Counted from the stretch's first letter, positions 34,269 to 43,613 are shown. The stretch is DNA of 64,000 bases from Paenibacillus alba (GCF_013204855.1 NZ_JABMKZ010000002.1:62001-126000), one strand, 5' to 3'. Program-made: numbers and translations. Notes: generated by a model from the sequence alone, not told the origin.

Positions 34269-36662
34269 CTAGTTCCGCAGCGCTTTCCCTTTGGATAGCA
34301 TATATTGCATACGCTGCTGCGTCTTAATTTCACCACAGAGACTAAGAAATGCCTCGCGTTCTAGATCAAGCATGTATTGCTCAGTAACCATCGTACCTGC
34401 CGGCACATTGCCGCCTGCCAGCACATGAGCAAGCTTATTGGCAATCAATTGATCGTGCTCACTGATATATCCGCCCTGACGCATCGTATATGCGGCAATT
34501 TGCATAACGGCTTTGCCATTCTCGCCAACGACACGAATTTTCTCCTGAACCTGCGGCGTATAGCCCGACGCCTCCAAGCGAAGCACAGCCTGTTTCGCTT
34601 CATATATCCGGTGGTCTGGATTCACAACAACACGATCCTGCGCGCGCATATAGCCAAGTCTCTTCGTATCATGACCACTCGTCGACACCTTGGCCATCGC
34701 CACCGTTTCAAAAATCGCATTAATCCAAGGCTGCAGATCGACCTCAGGATCCCGCACGGCTTGACTGGCGCGGAGTGCCAGCTCCTTGCAGCCCCCTCCT
34801 GCCGGAATCAAGCCAACGCCCGCTTCAACAAGCCCGTAATACGTTTCTGCGGAGAAAATCGTTTGATCCGCCGGCATGCAAGCTTCCACACCGCCGCCAA
34901 GCGTCATCTTGTGGGGAGCAGCTACCACCGGTTTATCCAAGCTTTTGAGTTTCATCATCGAATTCTGGAACAGACGAATGATGCCATCCACCTCATCCCA
35001 TTCGCCATCCTGCGCTTCCATCAAAAGCAGCATCACATTGGCTCCGACACAAAAGTTTTTGCCCTCGTTGGCCACCACCAGACCGCGATAATTACTGCGC
35101 ACTTCATCTGCACTTTGTTGAATCATCGTGAGAATATCGGCGCCGATCGCATTGTTCGGCGAATGAAATTCCAAGCAAGCGACACCGTCTCCAATATCAA
35201 TTAGGCTCGCGCCGCTGTTCCAGCGAATCACTTTGTTTTGCTGCTTAAGGGATTGCAAGGAGATTAACTCCGGCCTTGTTTCGATCCCTTTGAACTCATT
35301 TTTCAAATAGTAAAAATGCTGCCCCCCTCTGTTTTCATAGAAGCTGTCATGCCCTGAATCAATCCAAGCTTTCACCCATGCAGGGACAGTGCTGCCTTCC
35401 GATTCCATCCGTTCCACAGATCGCTTTAATCCGATGGCATCCCAAGTCTCAAATGGACCTAAATCCCAGTTAAAGCCCCATTTCAGCGCATGATCAATTT
35501 CAACAATGGAATCTGCAATCTCATCTAATTTCTCCGCGGAGTAGAGCAGCACCGGCTTCAGAATGTTCCAAGCCAGATCCGAGTAGCGGTCTTTGGCGCC
35601 CAGCAGAGCCTTCAATTTCCCCACAGTGCCTTTGGCCTGCTTAGCAGCCTCCAAAGAAGCCGAACTTATTTTACGACTTACGCCATATTCCATTGTGGCT
35701 ATATTCAGTGATTGAATTTCTTTGCCCGCGTCGGATGTCACTTTCTTATAAAATCCCTGCCCTCGCTTCTCCCCGATCCAACCTTTCTCCACCATCAACT
35801 TCAAAAGCTCAGGCGATCTGAACATGTCTTTCTCCTCGGGATCCGTCACCAAATCAAACACATTATTCGCCACATGGACGAAGGTATCGAGACCTACCAG
35901 ATCAAGCGTGCGAAACGTTGCGCTTTTGGGACGACCCATGGCTGGACCCGTTACGGCATCCACTTCTTCCACCGAATAACCGCCCGCAATCATTTCTCTC
36001 AATGTTACCAAAAGCCCATAAGTGCCAATCCGATTTCCGATAAAATTGGGCGTATCTTTGGCTTGCACAACACCTTTCCCCAGCTTTTTCGCGCAGAAAT
36101 CTTTCATAAACGCCACAATCGCCGGATCCGTAGCCTCGTTAGGAATAACTTCAACTAATTTCATATAGCGGGGTGGATTAAAAAAATGAGTGCCCAGGAA
36201 ATGTCTTTTAAATTCATCGCTTGCGCTTTCAACCATGGCATTGATGGAAATCCCCGATGTATTGGAGGAGACGATGGTCCCTTGCTTCCACACCTTTTCA
36301 ATTCGACTTATGAGCTGCTGTTTCGCTTGCAAATTTTCTACGATGACTTCAATAATCCAATCAACGCCCGCCAGCTTCGATACATCATCCTCCAAATTGC
36401 CCGCTGTTATCCGCGCTGCGAAATCTTCACTATACAGCGGAGCTGGATTCGTCTTCTTAAGCTTATCAATAGCCTGATCTGCGAAGCGGTTGCGTACTTT
36501 CGGGTGATCCAAAGTAAGACCTGCTGCCGTTTCTTGCGTTAATAATTGTGAAGGTACAATATCAAGCAGCAACACGGGAATGCCTACATTAGCCAAATGA
36601 GCGGCGATACCGGAGCCCATTACCCCAGAGCCGATCACAGCCGCTTTACGAATGATTGTCAT
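34269..36662 (-). CDS. fadN: 3-hydroxyacyl-CoA dehydrogenase / enoyl-CoA hydratase FadN
   Basis: A 797-residue bifunctional enzyme. The N-terminal NAD-binding fold is KAAVIGSGVMGSGIAAHLANVG at residues 6-27. The dehydrogenase domain shows GTHFFNPPRYMKLVEVI and FIGNRIGTYG. The hydratase/crotonase domain follows in the C-terminal half with ANEGKNFCVGAN and KMTLGGGVEACM, the oxyanion-hole glycines, and GVGLIPAGGGCKELA. The dehydrogenase-first order is that of Bacillus FadN (YusL) and is the reverse of FadB/FadJ. It performs steps two and three of beta-oxidation. It is followed by fadA and preceded by fadF with 14 bases between. Confidence 0.92.
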   Translation of the reverse strand: MTIIRKAAVIGSGVMGSGIAAHLANVGIPVLLLDIVPSQLLTQETAAGLTLDHPKVRNRFADQAIDKLKKTNPAPLYSEDFAARITAGNLEDDVSKLAGVDWIIEVIVENLQAKQQLISRIEKVWKQGTIVSSNTSGISINAMVESASDEFKRHFLGTHFFNPPRYMKLVEVIPNEATDPAIVAFMKDFCAKKLGKGVVQAKDTPNFIGNRIGTYGLLVTLREMIAGGYSVEEVDAVTGPAMGRPKSATFRTLDLVGLDTFVHVANNVFDLVTDPEEKDMFRSPELLKLMVEKGWIGEKRGQGFYKKVTSDAGKEIQSLNIATMEYGVSRKISSASLEAAKQAKGTVGKLKALLGAKDRYSDLAWNILKPVLLYSAEKLDEIADSIVEIDHALKWGFNWDLGPFETWDAIGLKRSVERMESEGSTVPAWVKAWIDSGHDSFYENRGGQHFYYLKNEFKGIETRPELISLQSLKQQNKVIRWNSGASLIDIGDGVACLEFHSPNNAIGADILTMIQQSADEVRSNYRGLVVANEGKNFCVGANVMLLLMEAQDGEWDEVDGIIRLFQNSMMKLKSLDKPVVAAPHKMTLGGGVEACMPADQTIFSAETYYGLVEAGVGLIPAGGGCKELALRASQAVRDPEVDLQPWINAIFETVAMAKVSTSGHDTKRLGYMRAQDRVVVNPDHRIYEAKQAVLRLEASGYTPQVQEKIRVVGENGKAVMQIAAYTMRQGGYISEHDQLIANKLAHVLAGGNVPAGTMVTEQYMLDLEREAFLSLCGEIKTQQRMQYMLSKGKALRN

Positions 36663-36676
36663 ATGGACATATCCTC

Positions 36677-38719
36677 CTATTTGAGATTCGTCGTTCCAAA
36701 TACAGATAAAGCAAGAATTTCAGCGATATCTCGCGCTTTTACCTGCTCCCAGGCCTCTTTAATCTTCGTTCCATCCTCCACCATGGTCAAACAATAGGGG
36801 CAAGCTGAGCTAATCACCGTTGGATTCACACTTAAAAGCTGTTCGGTTCGCGCCACATTCACACGAGTTCCGGCCGTCTCTTCCATCCACATCATGCCGC
36901 CTCCGGCCCCGCAGCACATACTGTTTTCACGAGAACGCGGCTGCTCAACAAGCTCAACCCCCGGAATGGCTCTCAGGACATTGCGCGGTTCCTCATACAC
37001 TTCATTGTAGCGTCCCAAGTAACAGGAATCATGGTACGTAATGCGCTCTCGCACTTCGTGCAGCGGCTTCAGACGCCCCTCTTTCACCCACCTATCCAAC
37101 AGCTCCGTGTGATGAAAAATTTCGCCCTCTAGGCCAAATTCGGGGTATTCATTTTTGAATGTATGGTACGTGTGCGGGCAGGTCGTTACGATTTTCTTCA
37201 CCTTATACGTTTGAAAAGTCGCAATATTGTCGGCACACAGCTGTTGGAACAAAAATTCATTGCCCATTCGGCGAGGCGTGTCGCCGGAGTTCTTCTCTTC
37301 ATTGCCCAAAATGGCAAAAGAAATGCCGGCCTCCTTCATCAATTTGACAAAGGCATAGGTGATTTTACGGCTTCGATTATCATAAGCACCCATGGAGCCC
37401 AGGAAGAACAAATACTCAAACTGCGGATTCTCTTTGACCGTCCGTACCTTAAGTTCGTCTTCCGGATCTACCTCCTTGACCCATTTCACCCGATCATTCC
37501 GGCTAATTCCCCAAGGGTTCCCTTGTCTTTCAATGTTTTGCAAAGCACGCTGACCATCATGCGGCATACTGCCTTGCGTTAAAACGAGATGCCTGCGCAG
37601 ATCAATAATTTTGTCCACATGCTCATTGCCAACCGGGCATTGATCTTCACAATTGCGGCACGTTGTGCAAGCCCAAAGTTCTTCTTCCGTTATGACACCG
37701 CCAATAAGCTCAACGTCCAGCGGGTTCTGACCGCTTTGAGGCGCAAATGCAAAGGCCGGCACCCACGGAGATTTTGATGTGATCGCTGCGCCTTTTTCCG
37801 TCAAATGATCCCTCAGCTTCGTAATCAAATGCATGGGCGAAAGCAGCTTGCCCGTCGTGTTCGCAGGACAAACATTCGTACACCGCCCGCACTCTACACA
37901 GGAGTAGAAATCGAGCATCTGCTTCTGCGTGAAATCCTCAATTTTGCCAACGCCAAATGATTCCGCCTCCTCATCTTCCAAATCTAGAGAGGCAAGCTTG
38001 CCTGTAGGCTCAGTCCGGCGCAGCAAAATATTGAGAGGCGCAGTAATAATATGAAAATGCTTCGATTGCGGAACATAAATCAAAAAGGAAAGCAAAATTA
38101 ACAAATGCATCCACCAGCTGACATAAAAACCAACGGCCGCACCCGTGTGTGTCAATCCTTGAAAAGCTGCGGCAAATAAGGATGAAATAGGTGCAAATCC
38201 AGAGGCTGGAAGCCCCTCGCGAACCCGTTCAAAACCTCCACTGACCACAACAGACAGCATCAGGAAAAAAATAAAGAAAATGACGATGCTCGGTTTCCAT
38301 CCACGCTTCAAGCGCTTAAGCTTCTCAACATATCTGCGATACGTGGCGTATCCCATCGCCAGCAGAATCAGCGCTACGGTCACTTCCTGCATCAATGTGA
38401 AGTAGTCATAGCCAGGAATAGGTAACCCATGGCCAATTAAACCTTTTAAAATGAGATCCAGCGCACCCAGCTGCAAAATAATAAATCCATAAAAGATAAC
38501 CATATGCATGATTCCGCTCTTTTTATCCTTAAGAAGCTTCGTCTGGCCAAATACCTGAATAGCAAATTCCTTCAGACGCGCTTTCGCTTCCTTTTTCAAA
38601 TTGACAGACTTCCCAAGCCTAATGTACAAATAGCGATGATAGATCACCCGGCCAAACAAGTACACGGCACATCCTGCAACCGCTAAAAATAAAAGAAACT
38701 GAATGAGTGAACCGGTCAT
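36677..38719 (-). CDS. fadF: membrane Fe-S oxidoreductase FadF-like
   Basis: A 680-residue protein. Residues about 1-245 hold five to six membrane helices resembling a nitrate-reductase gamma-type haem domain. Two ferredoxin-type cluster motifs follow: CVECGRCTNVCPAN near 275 and CTTCRNCEDQCPVG near 368. The C-terminal half carries two CCG-type domains (CPHTYHTFKNEYPEFG; DSCYLGR; NSMCCGAGGG) like heterodisulfide reductase. Bacillus FadF (YwjF) has this layout and is thought to take electrons from the electron transfer flavoprotein to the menaquinone pool. ATG 38719 after AAGGAGGG. First gene of the operon. Confidence 0.87.
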   Translation of the reverse strand: MTGSLIQFLLFLAVAGCAVYLFGRVIYHRYLYIRLGKSVNLKKEAKARLKEFAIQVFGQTKLLKDKKSGIMHMVIFYGFIILQLGALDLILKGLIGHGLPIPGYDYFTLMQEVTVALILLAMGYATYRRYVEKLKRLKRGWKPSIVIFFIFFLMLSVVVSGGFERVREGLPASGFAPISSLFAAAFQGLTHTGAAVGFYVSWWMHLLILLSFLIYVPQSKHFHIITAPLNILLRRTEPTGKLASLDLEDEEAESFGVGKIEDFTQKQMLDFYSCVECGRCTNVCPANTTGKLLSPMHLITKLRDHLTEKGAAITSKSPWVPAFAFAPQSGQNPLDVELIGGVITEEELWACTTCRNCEDQCPVGNEHVDKIIDLRRHLVLTQGSMPHDGQRALQNIERQGNPWGISRNDRVKWVKEVDPEDELKVRTVKENPQFEYLFFLGSMGAYDNRSRKITYAFVKLMKEAGISFAILGNEEKNSGDTPRRMGNEFLFQQLCADNIATFQTYKVKKIVTTCPHTYHTFKNEYPEFGLEGEIFHHTELLDRWVKEGRLKPLHEVRERITYHDSCYLGRYNEVYEEPRNVLRAIPGVELVEQPRSRENSMCCGAGGGMMWMEETAGTRVNVARTEQLLSVNPTVISSACPYCLTMVEDGTKIKEAWEQVKARDIAEILALSVFGTTNLK

Positions 38720-38812
38720 GGAGAACCCTCCTTGAAGTTTACTTTTGCAGAGCAGCCGCTTAGGGCTTAATTTCACCATTTAAATGCTTCTAGTTAGAGA
38801 CTGCCATTTAAG

Positions 38813-39050
38813 CAGGAACTCTTATTCCCACCAAATATTGCCCGCGCATTGCCGCCAAGACCTTACTTCTACAGAGCCTCCGCGAGCGCGGCCACTTTGA
38901 GAAAATAAGAGCTGCTAGAGACTTCTATTTGTGGAAATTCCCCGCTTTTGTGCGGTTTAGAAGGCTTTGGGGACTCCTATTTCTCCAGAACCTCCGCGAG
39001 CGCGGCCACTTTGAGAAAATAAGAGCTGCTAGGGACTTCTATTTGTGCAA
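38813..39050. repeat. family D intergenic repeat cluster (GGGACTTCTATTTGTG type)
   Basis: About five copies of a 20-base motif related to AGGGACTTCTATTTGTGCA, near 38813, 38858, 38917, 38969 and 39031, again every 50-63 bases. Within it a 57-base direct repeat (38877-38933 and 38991-39047, one mismatch seen) contains the hairpin CCGCGAGCGCGG. It fills the gap between fadF and fadR; no gene is present. Confidence 0.7.
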
Positions 39051-39229
39051 TCCCCACACTATTTCCCCTACTCCCTCGCATGACGCCACTCGATATAAGT
39101 AACCGCTTACATTGAGGGAACACAAAAAAGCAAATCCCATTTCCCCTTATGAATAGAGTTGAAAGTTGCTTCGACGAGTGCGGTAAGCCGACAAACGATC
39201 CTGCTTGCTTGTGTAAGCTGAAGAAGTCG

Positions 39230-39258
39230 TTGACAAGGCGTACTACGTATTTTATGAT
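39230..39258 (+). promoter_or_regulatory. fadR promoter
   Basis: TTGACA (39230-39235), 17-base spacer, TATGAT (39253-39258): a near-consensus sigma-A promoter. Transcription should begin near 39265, just before the FadR box. Confidence 0.85.
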
Positions 39259-39271
39259 GAAATTACGAAAA

Positions 39272-39289
39272 TGAATGAGTATTCATTCA
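39272..39289. promoter_or_regulatory. FadR operator
   Basis: TGAATGAGTATTCATTCA is a palindrome that fits the Bacillus FadR (YsiA) box as I recall it, TGAATGANTANTCATTCA. It lies just downstream of the fadR promoter, so FadR should repress its own operon until long-chain acyl-CoA releases it. No second full box was found upstream of fadF; only a half-site near 38700. Confidence 0.85.
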
Positions 39290-39323
39290 CCGATAAATGT
39301 ATCTTAACACCGAGGTGATCTCC

Positions 39324-39911
39324 TTGACAAGTGGCAAAAAACCAGACAAGTATTACGCGATTCTCGAAGGTGCGATGAAAGTATTTGCTGAGAATGGCTT
39401 CCACAAATCCCAAGTTTCCCGAATTGCCAAGGAAGCCGGCGTCGCTGATGGGACGATTTATCTGTACTTCAAAAAGAAGGAGGATATTCTGACCAGCCTG
39501 TTCCAGGAAAAGTTAGGCGAGCTTGTAGAGAAGTTTAATGATGGACTCACGGAACAAATGACTGCCAGAGAAGCCTTAACGAAAGTATGCCAAATTCACT
39601 TCAGTGAACTGGAAGGAAATATTCATCTCGCCTATGTCACGCAAATTGAGCTGCGCCAAAGCGACATGGTTCTGCGCCAAGAAATCGGTCTTGCGCTTAA
39701 GAGATATATTATCCTCATCGAAAATATATTAGAAAGAGGCAAGCGCGACGGCAGCTTCCGTCCTGACTGTGATGTGAAGCTGGTACGGCTTCTCCTATTT
39801 GGCGGTATGGATGAAGTTGTAACCTCTTGGCTTATTTCTGGTCAAAAATATTCCTTAACCGCTCAAGTTGGTCCTACAATTGATTTTTTCATGAAAGGCA
39901 TCGAGTCTTAA
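39324..39911 (+). CDS. fadR: TetR-family fatty acid regulator FadR
   Basis: A 195-residue TetR repressor. The helix-turn-helix at residues about 25-47 reads HKSQVSRIAKEAGVADGTIYLYFKKKEDIL, nearly the same as Bacillus FadR. The C-terminal acyl-CoA-binding half is less conserved. Start is TTG 39324 behind GAGGTGATC, an extended match to the 16S 3' end; the frame runs on to 39297 but lacks a site there. The operator and promoter lie upstream. etfB and etfA follow on the same strand. FadR should repress beta-oxidation genes in the absence of long-chain acyl-CoA. Confidence 0.92.
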   Translation: MTSGKKPDKYYAILEGAMKVFAENGFHKSQVSRIAKEAGVADGTIYLYFKKKEDILTSLFQEKLGELVEKFNDGLTEQMTAREALTKVCQIHFSELEGNIHLAYVTQIELRQSDMVLRQEIGLALKRYIILIENILERGKRDGSFRPDCDVKLVRLLLFGGMDEVVTSWLISGQKYSLTAQVGPTIDFFMKGIES

Positions 39912-39950
39912 GGGTCCGTATCTCATGTATATTCAGGAAGGAGCTTGACT

Positions 39951-40715
39951 ATGGACATTTTTGTATTCGTAAAGCAAACGTTTGATACAGAGGAGAAAAT
40001 CGTCCTGCAGAACGGCATCGTTCAAGAGGATGGGGCTAAATTCGTGATCAATCCTTACGATGAATATGCCGTTGAACAAGCAATCCAAATTCGTGATGAC
40101 GTTGGCGGCAAAGTCACTCTTCTTTCCGTTGGACCTGAACGTACGGCTGAAGCTTTGCGAACCGCGTTAGCCATGGGGGCCGATGAAGCCGTTTTGATTT
40201 CCGATGAGCGTATTCAGGGAGACGAGTTCGAGGTGGCTGAAATTCTTGCCAGCTATTTGCGGGGGCAATCCTATGATCTCCTGCTTGGCGGAAATTTCTC
40301 GGTAGATAACGGAGCGGGTCAAGTTGCTATTCGCCTAGCTTCCTTGCTAGGGCTGCCTCATGCCGCTTCCATTACCAAATTGGAAATCACAGGAGGTCAA
40401 GCGCTGGCTCATCGAGATGCGGAAGGCGATATTGAAGTGCTCGAATTGCCGCTGCCTGCCCTGTTCACAGCGCAGCAGGGGCTCAACGAGCCGCGCTACC
40501 CTTCCCTGCCAGGCATCATGAAGGCTAAGAAAAAACCGTTCCAACATTTAACGTTGGACGATTTGGAAGGAGCCGCTTCCCTAAAGGCCAAAACGATTCG
40601 AACGGAGCTCACCCTTCCGCCGGAACGAAAAGCTGGACGCATTCTCAAAGGTGAACTCGCTGCGCAAGTTGCCGAGCTCGTGCTAGCGCTGCGCACGGAA
40701 TCCAAAGTGATTTAA
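39951..40715 (+). CDS. etfB: electron transfer flavoprotein beta subunit
   Basis: A 254-residue EtfB with MDIFVFVKQTFDTEEKI at the start, NPYDEYAVEQAIQI, MGADEAVLI, GGNFSVDNGAGQVAIRLASLLGLP and the C-terminal PSLPGIMKAKKKP segment. Together with EtfA it accepts electrons from FadE. ATG 39951 follows AAGGAG by 7 bases; the ATG-like TTG at 39945 is inferior. It sits between fadR and etfA, as in Bacillus. Confidence 0.93.
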   Translation: MDIFVFVKQTFDTEEKIVLQNGIVQEDGAKFVINPYDEYAVEQAIQIRDDVGGKVTLLSVGPERTAEALRTALAMGADEAVLISDERIQGDEFEVAEILASYLRGQSYDLLLGGNFSVDNGAGQVAIRLASLLGLPHAASITKLEITGGQALAHRDAEGDIEVLELPLPALFTAQQGLNEPRYPSLPGIMKAKKKPFQHLTLDDLEGAASLKAKTIRTELTLPPERKAGRILKGELAAQVAELVLALRTESKVI

Positions 40716-40733
40716 GAAGGGGAGGCTGCCAAC

Positions 40734-41717
40734 ATGGGGAAAACATTTCTTGTTGTTGCTGAAGCACGAGGAGGCAAACTGCGTCAAGTATCCTTTGAAG
40801 CATTGCGAGCAGCTCAGCTCTCGGCTGCTGAGGGTGATCACATTAACGCCGTTGTTATCGGCGGTTCAGGCATCAAAGCCCTTGCTGCTGAATTAGCCGC
40901 TTATGGCGCAGACAGCATCTATGTTGTTGAAGCTTCTGCGCTTGACAGCTACAGCTCCGAAGCTTATCTTAGTGCGCTGCTCGCTGTAACGGCTGTTGCT
41001 CAGCCTGGCGCGATCTACTTCGGCCATACAGCGATCGGCCGAGATCTAGCGCCGCTAGTCGCGGCCAAGCTCGCTGCCGGGCAGATCTCGGACGTCACCG
41101 CCATCGAGCGCAGCGGCGACGCTGTGCAGTTCACACGACCGCTTTACGCAGGTAAGGCGGTCGAAAAGAAAGCGTTTACCGACCCTGACGACACCTGGGT
41201 CGTCACGATAAGACCGAACAACATCGCAGCCTCCGAGCCTGACGCTTCGCGTCAAGCTGCCGTTGCCGATGTGGCTTACCCCGCCCCCTCCCTGCGCAGC
41301 ATCGTCCGGGAGGTCGTGAAGAAAACGTCCGGCACCATCGACTTGGCAGAAGCCAAGATCGTTGTCTCCGGCGGACGGGGCGTGCGCAGCGCCGAAGGCT
41401 TCCAGCCGCTCGAAGAGCTGGCTGCCGTCTTGGGCGGCGCTGTCGGGGCTTCCCGCGGAGCCTGCGACGCGGGTTACTGCGAGTACGCGATGCAAATCGG
41501 CCAGACCGGCAAGGTCGTGACGCCGGAGATCTACATCGCGTGCGGCATTAGCGGCGCCATCCAGCACCTGGCGGGGATGAGCTCGTCGCGTGTGATCATC
41601 GCGATCAACAAGGACGCCGAGGCGCCGATCTTCAAAGTCGCCGACTATGGCATCGTCGGCGATCTGTTCGAGGTCGTGCCGCTGCTGACCGATGAATTCC
41701 GCCAGCTGCTGAAGTAA
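40734..41717 (+). CDS. etfA: electron transfer flavoprotein alpha subunit
   Basis: A 327-residue EtfA. The FAD-binding C-terminal domain shows [66 protein letters not shown] and [20 protein letters not shown]. The middle of the gene (41050-41700) is GC-rich, which generates a spurious opposite-strand frame. With EtfB it forms the heterodimer that links acyl-CoA dehydrogenase to the membrane Fe-S protein FadF. Ends the fadR-etfB-etfA operon at the terminator at 41731. Confidence 0.93.
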   Translation: MGKTFLVVAEARGGKLRQVSFEALRAAQLSAAEGDHINAVVIGGSGIKALAAELAAYGADSIYVVEASALDSYSSEAYLSALLAVTAVAQPGAIYFGHTAIGRDLAPLVAAKLAAGQISDVTAIERSGDAVQFTRPLYAGKAVEKKAFTDPDDTWVVTIRPNNIAASEPDASRQAAVADVAYPAPSLRSIVREVVKKTSGTIDLAEAKIVVSGGRGVRSAEGFQPLEELAAVLGGAVGASRGACDAGYCEYAMQIGQTGKVVTPEIYIACGISGAIQHLAGMSSSRVIIAINKDAEAPIFKVADYGIVGDLFEVVPLLTDEFRQLLK

Positions 41718-41730
41718 CAGCAGCTGCTCA

Positions 41731-41774
41731 CCCACTTTGATTGCAGGCAGAGCCTGCGGTCAGGGTGGGTTTTT
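41731..41774 (+). terminator. terminator of the fadR-etfBA operon
   Basis: CCCAC...TGATTGCAGGC / GCCTGCGGTCA...GTGGG stem-loop at 41731-41769 followed by a T-run (41770-41774). Confidence 0.85.
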
Positions 41775-41859
41775 ATATGCTTTTATGCACATCTGGAACT
41801 TGAATTCCCCACTCCCATCCAGTAAACTCAACATACACGTTAACAGATAGGAGCCGAAT

Positions 41860-42282
41860 ATGTCGAAATCACCTACAGCTATCATTCAACAGTTTTTCCA
41901 AGACGTTCGTTCCGGCTTGCAGCCTGACGCCGCACATCTTTATATGGCTGAGCAAGTGCTCGCCCATCAAATCACATCCGAAGAAGAAACAACGGTCCAT
42001 CGCACTCCTGCGAATTATGCCGACCATGTCAGAGAAATGCTAGCCGCCTACGGCGCCTTCAAGCTCGAAATCCAAGAGCTGCTTGCGCAAGAAGACCGCG
42101 TTTATGTACGCTGGAAGCAAACCGGAACTCACATCGGCAATGTTGATGGCTTTGCGCCTACCGGCAAAACAATCATTGAAATTGCAAGCGCCGTTTATCG
42201 CCTCGAAAACGAACGCATCGTAGAATACTGGATTCAAATTGACCGCGAAGGTATTCGTTTGCAGCTGCAGAGGAATGTGTAA
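41860..42282 (+). CDS. SnoaL-like ester cyclase-type protein
   Basis: A 140-residue protein of the NTF2-like/SnoaL fold: IIQQFFQDVRSGLQPDAAHLYM, YADHVREMLAAYGAFKLEIQELLAQEDRVYVRW, TGTHIGNVDGFAPTGKTIIEI and RIVEYWIQID are characteristic. The family includes polyketide cyclases and many proteins of unknown role, so the function is not determined. ATG 41860 after TAGGAG. It stands alone between the etf operon and a repeat cluster. Confidence 0.75.
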   Translation: MSKSPTAIIQQFFQDVRSGLQPDAAHLYMAEQVLAHQITSEEETTVHRTPANYADHVREMLAAYGAFKLEIQELLAQEDRVYVRWKQTGTHIGNVDGFAPTGKTIIEIASAVYRLENERIVEYWIQIDREGIRLQLQRNV

Positions 42283-42416
42283 GTCCGCAGCTGTCTAAGG
42301 GGATTCATACCGCAAAGGTTAGAGTCACCTGCCAACCTTTCATCGCCATGTTATTGTCTTACTCTATAGCTTCATGTGGGATATTTAGGGTTCCAACTCG
42401 GCACCTGACTGTAAAA

Positions 42417-42600
42417 TCCTGCCAAAGTGCAGGAATTTCCTTGGCAAATTCGGTTAAAAAGTGAAAATACCTGCAATTGTGCAGGTATTCCATCTTTTCT
42501 CTACCTCTCATCTAAAAATAGCCGCAAAAGCCTGCACAAACGCAGGAATTTCATCATTGAGGCTGTTCCAAGCGTAAAAAAGATGCACATTTGCAGGTTT
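42417..42600. repeat. family A intergenic repeat cluster, second locus
   Basis: Four units of the CCTGCA...TGCAGG type: 42417-42435 (TCCTGCCAAAGTGCAGGAA), 42466-42487 (ATACCTGCAATTGTGCAGGT), 42527-42549 and 42581-42600. Starts are 49, 61 and 54 bases apart. Same family as 17190-17396, 25 kb away. The stretch 42283-42659 contains no gene. Confidence 0.7.
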
Positions 42601-42659
42601 ATATAAAAGGAACTGGAGCAGCGCTCATTTTCATCCACCTATCCAGACATTATTCCACT

Positions 42660-43613
42660 CTACGTCCGAGAGGCGACCTGCTGATTAAGCCATTCAGCAA
42701 TATCCGCCATAACTTCTTCGCGATTCACTTCATTTAACATTTCATGCCTGCCGCCTGGATACAGTTTACTGCTTACCTGTTGAAGCCCCAATGACTGATA
42801 CATTGCCAATAGTCTGCGGACCCCTTTGCCTTGACCGCCAACCGGGTCATCTTCGCCTGAAAACACATAAATCGGCAAATCTTTTCTAATTTTACTCATA
42901 TGATCGATTTGATGAATAGCCCTTAAACCTTTGAAGAAATCCCGGAAGTAACCCGAGGTAAACATCACTCCGCAATAGGGATCATTGCTATACTTATCGA
43001 CTTCATCCTCGTCTTTACTTAACCAATCATACTCTGTCCGATTCGGTGCGAATTTTTTATTAAATGCTCCAAAGGAGAGATTCGTCAACAGCTTGCTCCT
43101 GTGATGATCGCCCCGCAGTGCTGCTTCTACTGTTGCGACAGCTATTCCGGCGTGCAAGACGGCGCCTTCTTTGCCATTAGAGCCCGATAAAATAATACCT
43201 TGAACATTAGCTGGATGCATCGGGAGATAAGAACCCATATAATACTGTGTCAAAAAGGAACCCATGCTGTGTCCCATTAGAAATAGAGGAACGGACAATG
43301 GGTAACGAAGACGAATTTGATCCGTGATCTGCCCCATATTGGCAGCCATCCTGATGAAGCTGTCTTTGCCAAACTTGCCAACGGCATCAGGCGAGCCCGC
43401 GGTACGTCCATGTCCCAAATGATCATTCGCATAGACCGCATACCCTTGATTCGTTAATATGTCGGCCAATCGCTCATATCTTGCAGCCGTCTCGGACATG
43501 CCATGTGCGATTTGCACAATCGCTTTGATCGAATCTGACTCCTCAGGCAGCCACTCATACACATAGTGATTACTGTTCAATTCATCTTTCCATATAAAAT
43601 GCTGCTTGCGCAT
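42660..43613 (-). CDS. alpha/beta hydrolase, monoacylglycerol lipase/lysophospholipase type
   Basis: A 317-residue serine hydrolase with the lipase-box GHSMGSF near residue 115, the oxyanion region IAHGMSETAARYE near 35, DHLGHGRTAG, and the C-terminal Asp and His (VFSGEDDPVGG; GGRHEMLNE). The layout matches the Serine aminopeptidase S33/monoglyceride-lipase group. ATG 43613 follows GGGGGTGG by 6 bases. No signal peptide. The substrate is unknown. Confidence 0.85.
   Translation of the reverse strand: MRKQHFIWKDELNSNHYVYEWLPEESDSIKAIVQIAHGMSETAARYERLADILTNQGYAVYANDHLGHGRTAGSPDAVGKFGKDSFIRMAANMGQITDQIRLRYPLSVPLFLMGHSMGSFLTQYYMGSYLPMHPANVQGIILSGSNGKEGAVLHAGIAVATVEAALRGDHHRSKLLTNLSFGAFNKKFAPNRTEYDWLSKDEDEVDKYSNDPYCGVMFTSGYFRDFFKGLRAIHQIDHMSKIRKDLPIYVFSGEDDPVGGQGKGVRRLLAMYQSLGLQQVSSKLYPGGRHEMLNEVNREEVMADIAEWLNQQVASRT

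Noticed and set aside
33302..34336. several long frames across fadA on both strands
   Set aside because: High GC in the third position of fadA creates them; fadA itself has all thiolase motifs.
34377..35204. 275-codon plus-strand frame opposite fadN
   Set aside because: Antisense shadow of a gene with an intact bifunctional enzyme in the other strand.
41055..41735. 226-codon minus-strand frame
   Set aside because: Antisense to etfA in a GC-rich stretch; etfA motifs are complete.
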